Assembly: GCA_964385305.1 (NCBI GenBank)
Contig: CAYLOP010000009.1
Span: 1 to 45,746 of the forward strand
Origin: CAYLOP01 sp964385305
GTDB lineage: Bacteria; Chloroflexota; Anaerolineae; Anaerolineales; E44-bin32
Length of the DNA stretch: 45,746 nt
Direction: 5' to 3'
Of the stretch, positions 1 through 7,089 are shown piece after piece. The notes beneath the pieces were generated by a model. The model made no database searches, had not been told where the DNA came from, and saw only the letters and a program-made list of their open reading frames with translations. The position numbers and the translations under genes were made by a program. Numbering within the stretch: position 1 is the first letter of the stretch; every line of letters starts with the position of its first letter.

Positions 1-485
1 TCGGCTGCAACTTGCTGGCCGTCATCGCAATATGGCTTGCCGGGTTGCTTCCTGCTGACGCCGCTTGGACTGCCGGCGTATATTCCTCGCCCAGCGAGGC
101 CTCACTCGCATATGAAGCAATTCTTGGTTTTACCCCTCGGCTGTTGATGGCTTCCTTCATCGCCTACTTAAGCGGGGAGTTCTTAAACGCCTTTGTATTG
201 GCAAAGCTAAAGATTGCAACGCAGGGTCGCCTCCTATGGACCCGAACAATCGCTTCGACGCTTGTGGGTCAGGGCGTGGATTCTGCCATTTTCTTATCTA
301 TCGCCTTTAGCGGCATTCTGCCTGGCGGCATCATCGGCGGGATGATCCTCAGCCAATGGCTGTTTAAAAGTGCCTACGAAGCGCTTGCTACCCCCCTGAC
401 CTATCTGGTGGTCAACAAGCTGAAACGCGCAGAGCAAGTGGATTTTTTCGACACGGAAACCAATTTCAGCCCGGCACGCTTCTAG
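1..485 (+). CDS. Queuosine precursor transporter, YhhQ/QueT (VUT) family, 5'-truncated by window edge
   Basis: C-terminal ~160 residues of an integral membrane protein; the frame is open to the window edge, so the N-terminus is missing (the family is usually 200-230 aa). The family imports queuosine precursors such as preQ0/preQ1 through the inner membrane for tRNA modification. What is seen: several hydrophobic helices, the block ending IAYLSGEFLNAFVLAKLK, and the block STLVGQGVDSAIFLSIAF, both typical of the VUT/DUF165 family, followed by a charged C-terminal tail. A TTG at 12 is not a believable start because in-frame residues before it (GCN) continue the family alignment. No queuosine genes are visible in the window. 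The family call is fairly sure; the exact substrate is inferred from the family. Confidence 0.8.
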   Translation, partial: GCNLLAVIAIWLAGLLPADAAWTAGVYSSPSEASLAYEAILGFTPRLLMASFIAYLSGEFLNAFVLAKLKIATQGRLLWTRTIASTLVGQGVDSAIFLSIAFSGILPGGIIGGMILSQWLFKSAYEALATPLTYLVVNKLKRAEQVDFFDTETNFSPARF

Positions 486-752
486 ATACCTGTCCAGGGA
501 CATTTCTCTACCACTGCAGTAGGGTTGTGATTCCAAGGGAATACCTCTTTCACTCCGCCTCGCGATAGCTTCTTTTATAACATTATAGCTCCCCCACTGC
601 TCAATGTCAGACAGTGGAGGAGCTTCATAAAAACCTTCTCGAAGCTGCCAAGTGTTCCTGGATGTGATCGTGCCTACCCCACTCCAGCAGCCGGTAAGCA
701 GCTTCCATTGTTGTAAAACGGCATTGCTTCTCAAGCTCGCAGCAAGTCGGGC

Positions 753-2087
753 TCACGCCGTCTCAAGATAATACGTTACCTCCCAATCCATCACGCGTGT
801 TCGATACTCATCCCATTCTGCTCGCTTGGCACGTACGAAGGCTTCATACACCTCCTTGCCCAGCGCGTCTCTTAACACCTCATCCTTCTCGAGTTCCCCC
901 AAGGCCTCTTCCAGTGAACCTGGGAGTTGAGCGATCCCCATCGCATCCAACTCATCCGAACTCTTTTCATAGATGTTTATATTGTTCACGGGTGGAGGGC
1001 AAGTCAAATCTCGTTCGATCCCATCCAAACCTGCGGAAAGCATAGCTGCGAAAGCCAGGTATGGATTGCAGGAAGGATCAGGGAACCGAAGCTCGGCTCG
1101 GGTAGAATCCTCCTTGCCGGCGGTATGACTTGGGATGCGGATCATCGCAGAACGATTGATCTGCGCCCAGCAAACATAGACTGGCGCTTCATATCCGGGC
1201 ACGATCCGTTTGTAGGAGTTTACTGTTGGCGCAACGATTGCCGCCAACGCACGCGCATGTTCGATCTGACCGGCGATGAAGCCATACGCCAATTTCGAGA
1301 GGTAATTTTCATCCTTGGGATCGAAAAACAAGTTCCGCCCTTCTTGATTGAAAATTGATTGGTGCGTGTGCATCCCCGACCCGTTGATCCCGAAGATGGG
1401 CTTCGGCATGAAAGTCGCAATCAAACCCTGCTGAGCAGCAAGAGCTCGAATGGTATATTTCAGTGTGACCACATTGTCTGCTGCTCGGAGTGCATCCGTG
1501 AAACGGAAGTCGATTTCATGCTGACCAAGAGCGACTTCGTGATGCCCCATTTCGACTTCCAAGCCCATTGCCCCCAAGGCTAACATCAGTTCGCCTCGAA
1601 CTTGTTGGGCTTCATCACTGGCAGAGAAATCGAAGTAGCCGCCTACATCGTGGGGCACAGGATGGATCTTGTCCGGACCATTCCTACGTAGAAGGAAGAA
1701 CTCAGGCTCTGGACCAACGTTGAAGCGCCAGCCTCTCTCTTCGATCCGCGCAAGCGCGCGCTCGAGAACACCTCTCGGATCACCCGGGAATGGTGCCCCG
1801 TCTGGCATGTAGATATTGCAGAAAACCCTGGCGCGCCTTCTCCCAGGCTGCGACCAGGGAAGCAGAGTGTATGTGTCCACATCTGGAACGAGGCGCATAT
1901 CGCTTTCCTGGATCCTTGCGAAACCCTCAACGGAGGAACCATCGAACCACACGCCATCCTTAAGAGCGGCCTCAAGGCGCTGCACGGGAAGATCAACACT
2001 CTTTACGACCCCAGTGACATCCGTGAACTGCAGGCAGACAAATTTTACGTCATCTTCAACCACTCGTTTTAAGATGTTGATTGCCAT
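753..2087 (-). CDS. glnA: Glutamine synthetase type I (GSI-alpha-like)
   Basis: ATP-dependent ligation of ammonia to glutamate, the main ammonia-assimilating step; a cytosolic dodecamer in this family. The 444 residues match the length of the Bacillus-type enzyme. Seen: N-terminal beta-grasp with VWFDGSSVEGFARI; metal and glutamate residues in GPEPEFFLL and VEMGHHEVALGQHEID; the ATP/glutamate segment NGSGMHTHQS; and RIPSHTAGKEDSTRAELRFPDPSCNPYLAFA near the ammonia site, given here in part. The adenylylation-loop tyrosine motif (NLYDLPP) of GSI-beta enzymes is absent, so control is more likely by feedback or by transcription. The ATG has AAAGGAG about 8 nt upstream. The gene stands alone behind a long structured leader region (see 2088-2695). 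Confident. Confidence 0.97.
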   Translation of the reverse strand: MAINILKRVVEDDVKFVCLQFTDVTGVVKSVDLPVQRLEAALKDGVWFDGSSVEGFARIQESDMRLVPDVDTYTLLPWSQPGRRRARVFCNIYMPDGAPFPGDPRGVLERALARIEERGWRFNVGPEPEFFLLRRNGPDKIHPVPHDVGGYFDFSASDEAQQVRGELMLALGAMGLEVEMGHHEVALGQHEIDFRFTDALRAADNVVTLKYTIRALAAQQGLIATFMPKPIFGINGSGMHTHQSIFNQEGRNLFFDPKDENYLSKLAYGFIAGQIEHARALAAIVAPTVNSYKRIVPGYEAPVYVCWAQINRSAMIRIPSHTAGKEDSTRAELRFPDPSCNPYLAFAAMLSAGLDGIERDLTCPPPVNNINIYEKSSDELDAMGIAQLPGSLEEALGELEKDEVLRDALGKEVYEAFVRAKRAEWDEYRTRVMDWEVTYYLETA

Positions 2088-2239
2088 TTCTACACTCCTT
2101 TCCTCTCAGCCAAACCATGAATCAATGCCTCAAGCAGCTCAGGTTATTTATTACGCCGTCAATTTTCGGCTCGTTTTCAAGGGGAGGGAGAAAAGGCGGG
2201 GAGGGCATTCTCAAGGCCCTTTCCCGCATATAAGTAACA

Positions 2240-2575
2240 CATAAGGGCACGCAGGGCGTGCCCTTTTTCTCGGCTTCCATAACCTCCCTCCCATATAGCA
2301 AGTGTCCGCGCACATACTTGTGATTCACTTGGCCACTGTAACCGCTGTTGTCCCACCTGTCACCGAATGGTTTTAGTCGATTACTTTGTTGGAAGGGAAA
2401 TTGAAGCCTGTGGCTGGCTTCGGAGGCATCCGCTGATCTTTCGATTTTCCCCCGACATCTTTCCGGGGTTAGGCTCATCTTGCGATGAGGAACCTCCACC
2501 TCGTAATCTCAGCTAAAATGCTGAGACCCATACGCTCATCTCCCACTATTCTGTTGTTGACCGCTGCTTGCGACC
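2240..2575 (-). ncRNA. Candidate structured RNA (ncRNA or glnA 5' leader), family not recognised
   Basis: Downstream of the strong promoter the minus-strand transcript can fold into successive hairpins: stem 2508-2513/2520-2525 (6 bp); 2474-2479/2484-2489 (6 bp closing a GCAA GNRA tetraloop); 2450-2454/2464-2468; 2421-2424/2429-2432; 2403-2408/2416-2421; and a 10-bp hairpin at 2243-2265 that could end it. I looked for RNase P, tmRNA, SRP, 6S, cobalamin and glnA-motif signatures and did not find them. A stretch near 2340-2360 faintly resembles a T-box antiterminator, but the specifier-loop features are missing. It may be an independent RNA or a regulatory leader of glnA. Confidence 0.45.
2243..2268 (+). 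terminator. Intrinsic terminator-like hairpin in the glnA leader region
   Basis: A perfect 10-bp stem (2243-2252 with 2256-2265) closes a 3-nt loop. On the plus strand it is followed by a run of T, the classical terminator order, but no plus-strand gene lies upstream. On the minus strand it follows an A-run and is succeeded by TTATGTGTTAC, a poorer U-tract. It may end the upstream RNA or act as an attenuator before glnA. Confidence 0.55.
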
Positions 2576-2581
2576 GGACGC

Positions 2582-2610
2582 ATTGTAGCAAAACGCTAGT
2601 GCTGAGTCAA
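2582..2610 (-). promoter_or_regulatory. Strong sigma70 promoter upstream of the glnA leader/ncRNA
   Basis: Read on the minus strand: TTGACT (2605-2610), a spacer of exactly 17 nt, then TACAAT (2582-2587). Transcription would begin near 2575. There is no start codon with a good ribosome-binding site nearby, so it drives either a stand-alone RNA or a long glnA 5' leader. Confidence 0.8.
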
Positions 2611-2695
2611 GCAGCAGGACTTATTCGAGCTCCTGGTCGACTGATAGCGCATTCCCATTCATCTTCCCATTAATGACCCAACCTTCCCTATCGCT

Positions 2696-3058
2696 TCACT
2701 CATTGGTTGAAGCCTCTGTTAACCATTCCCCAAAGGCACGTTGATAGCGATCCAGGATCTCGTCTTCCATGCCGCCCGAAAACGAGCGGAAATGCTCAAC
2801 CAATGCCACTCCAATGGCGGTCAGAGTAGCTCCGCCGCCTCCTGCCCCGCCTGTTTCCGTTTCCAGAAGGCGGGCGCCCAACGCATCCTCCATCTCCTGC
2901 AGTTTCTCCCATGCCCTTCGATAGGGAACATCGAGTTCCTTCGCTGCCGCCGTGATCGAGCCGGTCCGCTCAATGGCTTCAAGCAACCGCACCCGCCACG
3001 TACTGATAACCACCTCGCCATCCTTCTCAAGCCAAACATTATATCGAGGCACGATCAT
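2696..3058 (-). CDS. ModE-like winged helix-turn-helix regulator lacking the molybdate-binding domain
   Basis: The 120 residues match the N-terminal DNA-binding domain of ModE/LysR-type molybdate regulators: RVRLLEAIERTGSITAAAKEL then YRRAWEKLQEMEDALGARLLE (helix-turn-helix and recognition helix), then the wing with a glycine-rich GGAGGGG segment. Full ModE carries a second half with two molbindin (TOBE/Mop) domains; here the protein stops soon after the dimerisation helix. Such short forms are known and probably sense through a partner or through metal-independent signals. The start overlaps the tilS stop as ATGA, so it is co-transcribed with tilS. No molybdate transporter is visible, so its targets are unknown. 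Confidence 0.82.
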   Translation of the reverse strand: MIVPRYNVWLEKDGEVVISTWRVRLLEAIERTGSITAAAKELDVPYRRAWEKLQEMEDALGARLLETETGGAGGGGATLTAIGVALVEHFRSFSGGMEDEILDRYQRAFGEWLTEASTNE

Positions 3059-4512
3059 GGCAGTTCCTCCTGGGGAGAGAGCAAACGCAGAATGAGTGCA
3101 ACTTCGGAGTCTGGGGTTAGGCGGGCTTCATGGCACATCCGCAGCCCTGCCACCCAAAGGATGAGATCATCGCAGACGACCAATGGCCAGTGTGCGCGTG
3201 CAGGTTGAGGGATGTGTTCGTTGATGAGCAAATCGGCGACCTTTATTGTGCCCTGCATACCAAGCGGCCGGATACGGTCCCCTGGTCTCGGAGGGCGGAG
3301 GATGAGAGATCCTCGAATCGACGCTGTGTCGAAGCTCGCTTTCATCGCAGTTTCGCTATAAACATAATCGTCCCTATCCGTTTGCGGCAAACACTTCTCA
3401 TCCGCAACCAGGCTCCAGCCCTGAGCCAGTTGCCGTTGACCGGGAATCTCAAGGATTTGTCCCACTGTTGCCATCAACTGTGGCAAATGTGGAAAGGCAA
3501 TCGCCGCACCGGGGAAGGAGATCACCACCTCATCCTGCAAGCGCATCATCTCCAATCCACCTGTTAGCGGCAATCTCTTACCACGAGCACCTTCTTCGAT
3601 GAAGCCCAACGCGCGCTCAACCGTTTCGAATCCAACGTCACGTAGCGTTGGTCGCATGCAGTCGATCACGGTTCTAATGAGTTCACGTTGCACGGAAAGC
3701 GATTGCGATAGAAATGGTTCTATCTCGATGATAAGCGCTTCATCCCCTGCCGCGTGCACGATCTCATTCCAAACCCTGGCTACAAGACCTTTGAGCAAAG
3801 ATACCTCACCGGCCATCACATGGCCCATACGGATCAAGACATTTCGGATACCCGGGTTGTACTTCTCAAGCACGGGCAGCAATTCGTGTCTCAAACGATT
3901 GCGGAAGAAGGTTATATCCTGGTTGCTGTGATCGATAACAGGTGACAGTCCGCGTGCATTGCAGTGTGCCTGCGTCTCTTCCCTTGTGATGCAAAGGAGG
4001 GGACGAACGAGTGTGATGCCCACCGAATCCAGAATCCCGCGCCATGTATCTAATTTCGTAGCGGGCAGCATACCTCGTAAACCGGATGGACCCGCTCCCC
4101 GCAGAAAATGCATGAGCACTGTTTCTGCCTGATCATCCGCTGTATGGCCTGTGGCGATGACCGATGTATCATGCGACTCTGCAAGGTGCACAAGAAAACG
4201 GTATCGTGCCAATCGAGCGGCCTCTTCTAAGGAAGTGCCACTCCCGCTCAGCGCACGCACATTCTCCCGGCCAATGACAGCCTTCACACCATAGGAATCC
4301 GCGATTTCCTCCACAAATTTCGCCTCATCCCCGCTTTCCTGACGTAATTGATGGTCCAAATGACCTACGACGACCTCATAACCCAACGTGTGAAGACAGT
4401 CCAATAGGCATAAGCTATCTGGGCCGCCTGATACGCCTGCCACTACTCTTTGATGAGATTCAAGCAAGCGTTTCTCGTTTATGAAATTCGCAACCTGCTC
4501 TATTACGGTCAT
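3055..4512 (-). CDS. tilS: tRNA(Ile)-lysidine synthetase TilS
   Basis: Converts C34 of the CAU-anticodon tRNA-Ile to lysidine using ATP and lysine, switching its decoding from AUG to AUA. The PP-loop ATP pyrophosphatase motif SGGPDS is near residue 30 and is followed by HLDHQLR and the conserved ATGHTADDQAET segment; a C-terminal TilS domain follows, with RPPRPGDRIRPLGM. From the ATG at 4512 the protein is 485 aa. An in-frame upstream start at 4569 is possible but lies upstream of the -10 hexamer at 4522-4527, so it would not be on the mRNA. The start is only 9 nt from that -10, implying a leaderless message. Divergent from mreB. Confidence 0.95.
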   Translation of the reverse strand: MTVIEQVANFINEKRLLESHQRVVAGVSGGPDSLCLLDCLHTLGYEVVVGHLDHQLRQESGDEAKFVEEIADSYGVKAVIGRENVRALSGSGTSLEEAARLARYRFLVHLAESHDTSVIATGHTADDQAETVLMHFLRGAGPSGLRGMLPATKLDTWRGILDSVGITLVRPLLCITREETQAHCNARGLSPVIDHSNQDITFFRNRLRHELLPVLEKYNPGIRNVLIRMGHVMAGEVSLLKGLVARVWNEIVHAAGDEALIIEIEPFLSQSLSVQRELIRTVIDCMRPTLRDVGFETVERALGFIEEGARGKRLPLTGGLEMMRLQDEVVISFPGAAIAFPHLPQLMATVGQILEIPGQRQLAQGWSLVADEKCLPQTDRDDYVYSETAMKASFDTASIRGSLILRPPRPGDRIRPLGMQGTIKVADLLINEHIPQPARAHWPLVVCDDLILWVAGLRMCHEARLTPDSEVALILRLLSPQEELP

Positions 4513-4521
4513 CGTGTTGCG

Positions 4522-4530
4522 ATTATAGCA
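4522..4530 (-). promoter_or_regulatory. Extended -10 promoter of tilS (leaderless start)
   Basis: Minus-strand TGC TATAAT. The tilS ATG begins 9 nt past the hexamer, so the transcript should begin at or within a few bases of the start codon. No good -35 is seen, as expected for an extended -10. Confidence 0.75.
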
Positions 4531-4600
4531 CCGAGCTCTCCAGAGCCGCATTGTCCTGTGTGAATCCAAGCGATTCCATATCTGGCTTTCAACGTCACTG

Positions 4601-4609
4601 TGCTATAAT
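4601..4609 (+). promoter_or_regulatory. Extended -10 promoter of the mreB cluster
   Basis: TGC TATAAT with the predicted start near 4616, leaving a ~26-nt leader with GGAGG at 4627-4631 before the TTG start of mreB. It is about 75 bp from the oppositely facing tilS promoter. Confidence 0.75.
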
Positions 4610-4641
4610 TCAGCGTTGGCTGCACCGGAGGATTTCCAAAC

Positions 4642-5700
4642 TTGGCATTCAACCCCTTTAACTGGTTACTGGGTCTTTTCTCTTTGGATATCGGTATCGA
4701 CCTTGGCACGGCCAACACGATTGTTAACGTGCGCGGCAAGGGAATCGTTATCAACGAGCCATCGTGGGTGGCCATTGAGAAAAGAACCAAGCAGCCCTTA
4801 GCGATCGGCAGCGAAGCTAAACACATGGTGGGCCGTACGCCTGCCAATGTGATCGCGATCCGTCCGCTTCGTAATGGCGTTATCTCAGAATTCGATATCA
4901 CAGAGAAAATGCTCGAGTACTTTATCGCAAAAGCGCACGAGCAAAGCATCGTCCCTGTCCCTCGGCCAAGGGTTGTCGTCGGCATCCCTACTGGAGCGAC
5001 AGAAGTCGAAAAACGCGCGGTGTATGATGCAGCAATGGCGGCTGGTGCACGAGAAACATTCTTGGTCGAAGAACCGACAGCCGCCGCCTTAGGGGCAATG
5101 TTGCCGATCGGCGAGATTCGCGGATCTATGATTGTCGACATCGGCGGTGGCACAACCGAACTTGCAGTTTTTTCTATGGGGGGTGTCGTCGTCTCGCGGT
5201 CCCTTCGAGTCGCGGGAGACGAGATGGATCAGGATATCGTCAACTACATCCGCAACAAGTACAACTTGCTCATCGGTGAGCGTATGGCCGAAAAAGTGAA
5301 AATAGCCATCGGTTCAGCCTATCCCCTCAAAGAAGAGAAGACGATGAGCGTGCGCGGCCGGAACCTGGTTCGAGGCCTTCCAGAAGCGATTGAGGTCTCA
5401 TCCGTCGAGATCCGTGAAGCGCTAGCCCCATCTGTAAATGTCATCGTAGAAACTCTAAAAGATGCCATCGATGAGGTTCCCCCGGAGCTTATTGCAGACC
5501 TCATGGAGGAAGGTGTCTGCCTCGCTGGCGGCACATCTCAACTTCAAGGCTTGGCCGATCGCCTCTCCAGCGAGCTTCGGATTCGTGTCTGGCTGGCAGA
5601 AGACCCCATGACTTGTGTGGCACGAGGTGCCGGAATGATCCTTGAAGACTTGGATCGAATGGGTGATTTCACCGTCGGCCTTGAACGCGGCACCAAGTGA
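4642..5700 (+). CDS. mreB: Rod shape-determining protein MreB (actin homologue)
   Basis: Forms membrane-associated filaments that guide lateral cell-wall synthesis together with MreC, MreD, RodA and PBP2. The 352 residues have the full actin fold signatures: phosphate-1 loop DIGIDLGTANT (~res 15-25), phosphate-2 VDIGGGTTE (~166-174) and the adenosine loop LAGGTSQL (~293-300). The short hydrophobic N-terminus (FNWLLGLFSLDIG) could serve as the membrane-binding helix. The start is TTG, chosen because GGAGG lies 10 nt upstream and the family begins here. First gene of an eight-gene shape/division block with its own extended -10 promoter. Confidence 0.97.
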   Translation: MAFNPFNWLLGLFSLDIGIDLGTANTIVNVRGKGIVINEPSWVAIEKRTKQPLAIGSEAKHMVGRTPANVIAIRPLRNGVISEFDITEKMLEYFIAKAHEQSIVPVPRPRVVVGIPTGATEVEKRAVYDAAMAAGARETFLVEEPTAAALGAMLPIGEIRGSMIVDIGGGTTELAVFSMGGVVVSRSLRVAGDEMDQDIVNYIRNKYNLLIGERMAEKVKIAIGSAYPLKEEKTMSVRGRNLVRGLPEAIEVSSVEIREALAPSVNVIVETLKDAIDEVPPELIADLMEEGVCLAGGTSQLQGLADRLSSELRIRVWLAEDPMTCVARGAGMILEDLDRMGDFTVGLERGTK

Positions 5701-5744
5701 GCCACATCCAAACGGCATCTTCCCCTTTGCTTGCGTCTTGATCA

Positions 5745-6578
5745 ATGACCCGCCCTACGGTACGTTTCCTGATAGCAACCACCCTGATTGTGATTACGAT
5801 CGGGCTGCTTGTCATGAGCCTGAGCGGTTTCCTCACACCCATCGAGAATCTCATCCTGCGCCCGCTTGGTGGTACACAATCTTGGATCTCCTTACGCATA
5901 GCTGCAATACGCGATGTCTTGACCTCACCTCGTGACCTCGCTTCATTGCGAGAAGAAAACGCACGGCTCGAAGCCGAAGTGGCTCTCTTGCAGCAGGAGA
6001 TCATCGCCCTTAGAGAACAGGTTGCTGAAGCGGAAATCCTTGCAGCGCTGCTCGACTACGCTCGCTCTCAACCCGATAGCCGCTCAAAAGCTGTCCCTGT
6101 GATTGGGCGGGACGTAAGCCCCTTTCTTCGTTCAATCTGGATTGGGAGTGGATCCGATGAAGGTCTTGCTTTTGGTATGCCTGTTGTAACCGAACGCGGC
6201 TTGATCGGCCGTATAGTCGAAGTCTTCCCAAGCGCGTCACGTGTGCAATTGATCAGCGACCCTGAAGCCGCTGTGAACGTCAAATTCCAGACAGCGCGTT
6301 CAGATGGTGTCTTATCCGCACAGGTCAACGGTGAACTAAGGGTCGATTTGATCGATCAGAGTGCGGAGCTGACTCAGGGAGAGCTCGTCCTGACCTCCGG
6401 ATTGGGAGGTAAATATCCCGCCGATATTCCGATCGGACAAGTCATCAGCATTCGCCGGCGTGACTATGAGATTTTCCAACAGGCAGTAATACAACCCAGC
6501 GTCAATTTCGATGATCTGGAACTCGTCCTTGTCATAACCAACTTCCAAGCGCTCCCCTCCGAACCACGCTCTCCCTGA
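5745..6578 (+). CDS. mreC: Rod shape-determining protein MreC
   Basis: Bitopic membrane protein linking MreB filaments to the outer synthesis enzymes. 277 aa: short N-terminal cytosolic tail, one transmembrane segment (~res 7-29), a coiled coil (~65-100, EENARLEAEVALLQQEII), then the double beta-barrel domain containing VIGRDVSPFLRSIWIGSG, GMPVVTERGLIGRIVEVFP and LVLTSGLGGKYPADIPIGQV, all typical. No strong ribosome-binding site precedes the ATG; the 44-nt gap after mreB suggests co-transcription. Confidence 0.95.
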   Translation: MTRPTVRFLIATTLIVITIGLLVMSLSGFLTPIENLILRPLGGTQSWISLRIAAIRDVLTSPRDLASLREENARLEAEVALLQQEIIALREQVAEAEILAALLDYARSQPDSRSKAVPVIGRDVSPFLRSIWIGSGSDEGLAFGMPVVTERGLIGRIVEVFPSASRVQLISDPEAAVNVKFQTARSDGVLSAQVNGELRVDLIDQSAELTQGELVLTSGLGGKYPADIPIGQVISIRRRDYEIFQQAVIQPSVNFDDLELVLVITNFQALPSEPRSP

Positions 6579-6588
6579 GGCTTATCCG

Positions 6589-7089
6589 ATGTCTTATATC
6601 ATTGGTATTCCCTTGTTGGCACTGTTAGCCATCCTCCAATCATCCGCTTTCACGTACATCCATCTCCTGGATGGACACTTCGATCTCGTGTTGTTATGTG
6701 TCATCGGATGGGGGCTTTCAGGACGGTCAGAAGAGGCACTGGTTTGGGGCATGGTGGGGGGATTATTTCTTGACCTTCTCTCTGGACTGCCCCTTGGCAG
6801 CTTTGCTATTCCCCTCATTCTCATCGCTTTTTTGGTATCCTTATTGGAAGATCGTTTCTGGGAAGCGCATTTCCTAACGCCCATTGGCGTGGTATTTCTT
6901 TGTTCATTGGTCTTCCATGGCCTTGGTCTCGCCGTCCTTACGTTAGCTGGTCGAGAATGGGATCTCCTCATAGCGTTAACGCGGGTTATCCTCCCCAGCA
7001 CCTTCTTGAACCTTCTTCTCGCCATCCCGACCGCTCAAATCATGGAAGGCTTGCGTACACGCCTTTACCCGCCTAAAGTAGAGATTTAA
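6589..7089 (+). CDS. mreD: Rod shape-determining protein MreD
   Basis: Small polytopic membrane partner of MreC. 166 aa with about five to six hydrophobic helices and the family block EEALVWGMVGGLFLDLLSG followed by LPLGSFAIPLILIAFLV. Placed 10 nt after mreC; its stop overlaps the next start as TAATG, so it is translationally linked to the PBP2 gene. Confidence 0.93.
   Translation: MSYIIGIPLLALLAILQSSAFTYIHLLDGHFDLVLLCVIGWGLSGRSEEALVWGMVGGLFLDLLSGLPLGSFAIPLILIAFLVSLLEDRFWEAHFLTPIGVVFLCSLVFHGLGLAVLTLAGREWDLLIALTRVILPSTFLNLLLAIPTAQIMEGLRTRLYPPKVEI

Larger units (their letters stand above)
2088..2695 (-). other. 608-nt gap between modE-like gene and glnA: promoter plus structured RNA region
   Basis: No convincing protein gene. 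On the minus strand it holds a near-consensus sigma70 promoter (2582-2610), then about 330 nt rich in short perfect hairpins, a 10-bp GC-rich hairpin at 2243-2265, and a further ~150 nt before the glnA ribosome-binding site. A 125-codon open frame at 2122-2499 has no family resemblance, an unnatural composition, and runs through the hairpins. Confidence 0.75.

Noticed and set aside
294..734. 146-codon open frame on the minus strand beside glnA
   Set aside because: Overlaps the real transporter gene over ~190 nt, has no family resemblance and no ribosome-binding site.
2335..2365. T-box antiterminator-like stretch on the minus strand
   Set aside because: Only a loose match to the conserved T-box core; no specifier loop or stem I motifs, and a T-box before glnA would be unusual.
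2122..2499. 125-codon open frame in the glnA leader
   Set aside because: Composition is not protein-like and it passes through several perfect hairpins; better read as structured RNA.
4513..4569. Longer tilS start at 4569
   Set aside because: Lies upstream of the extended -10; the family N-terminus starts at the ATG 4512.
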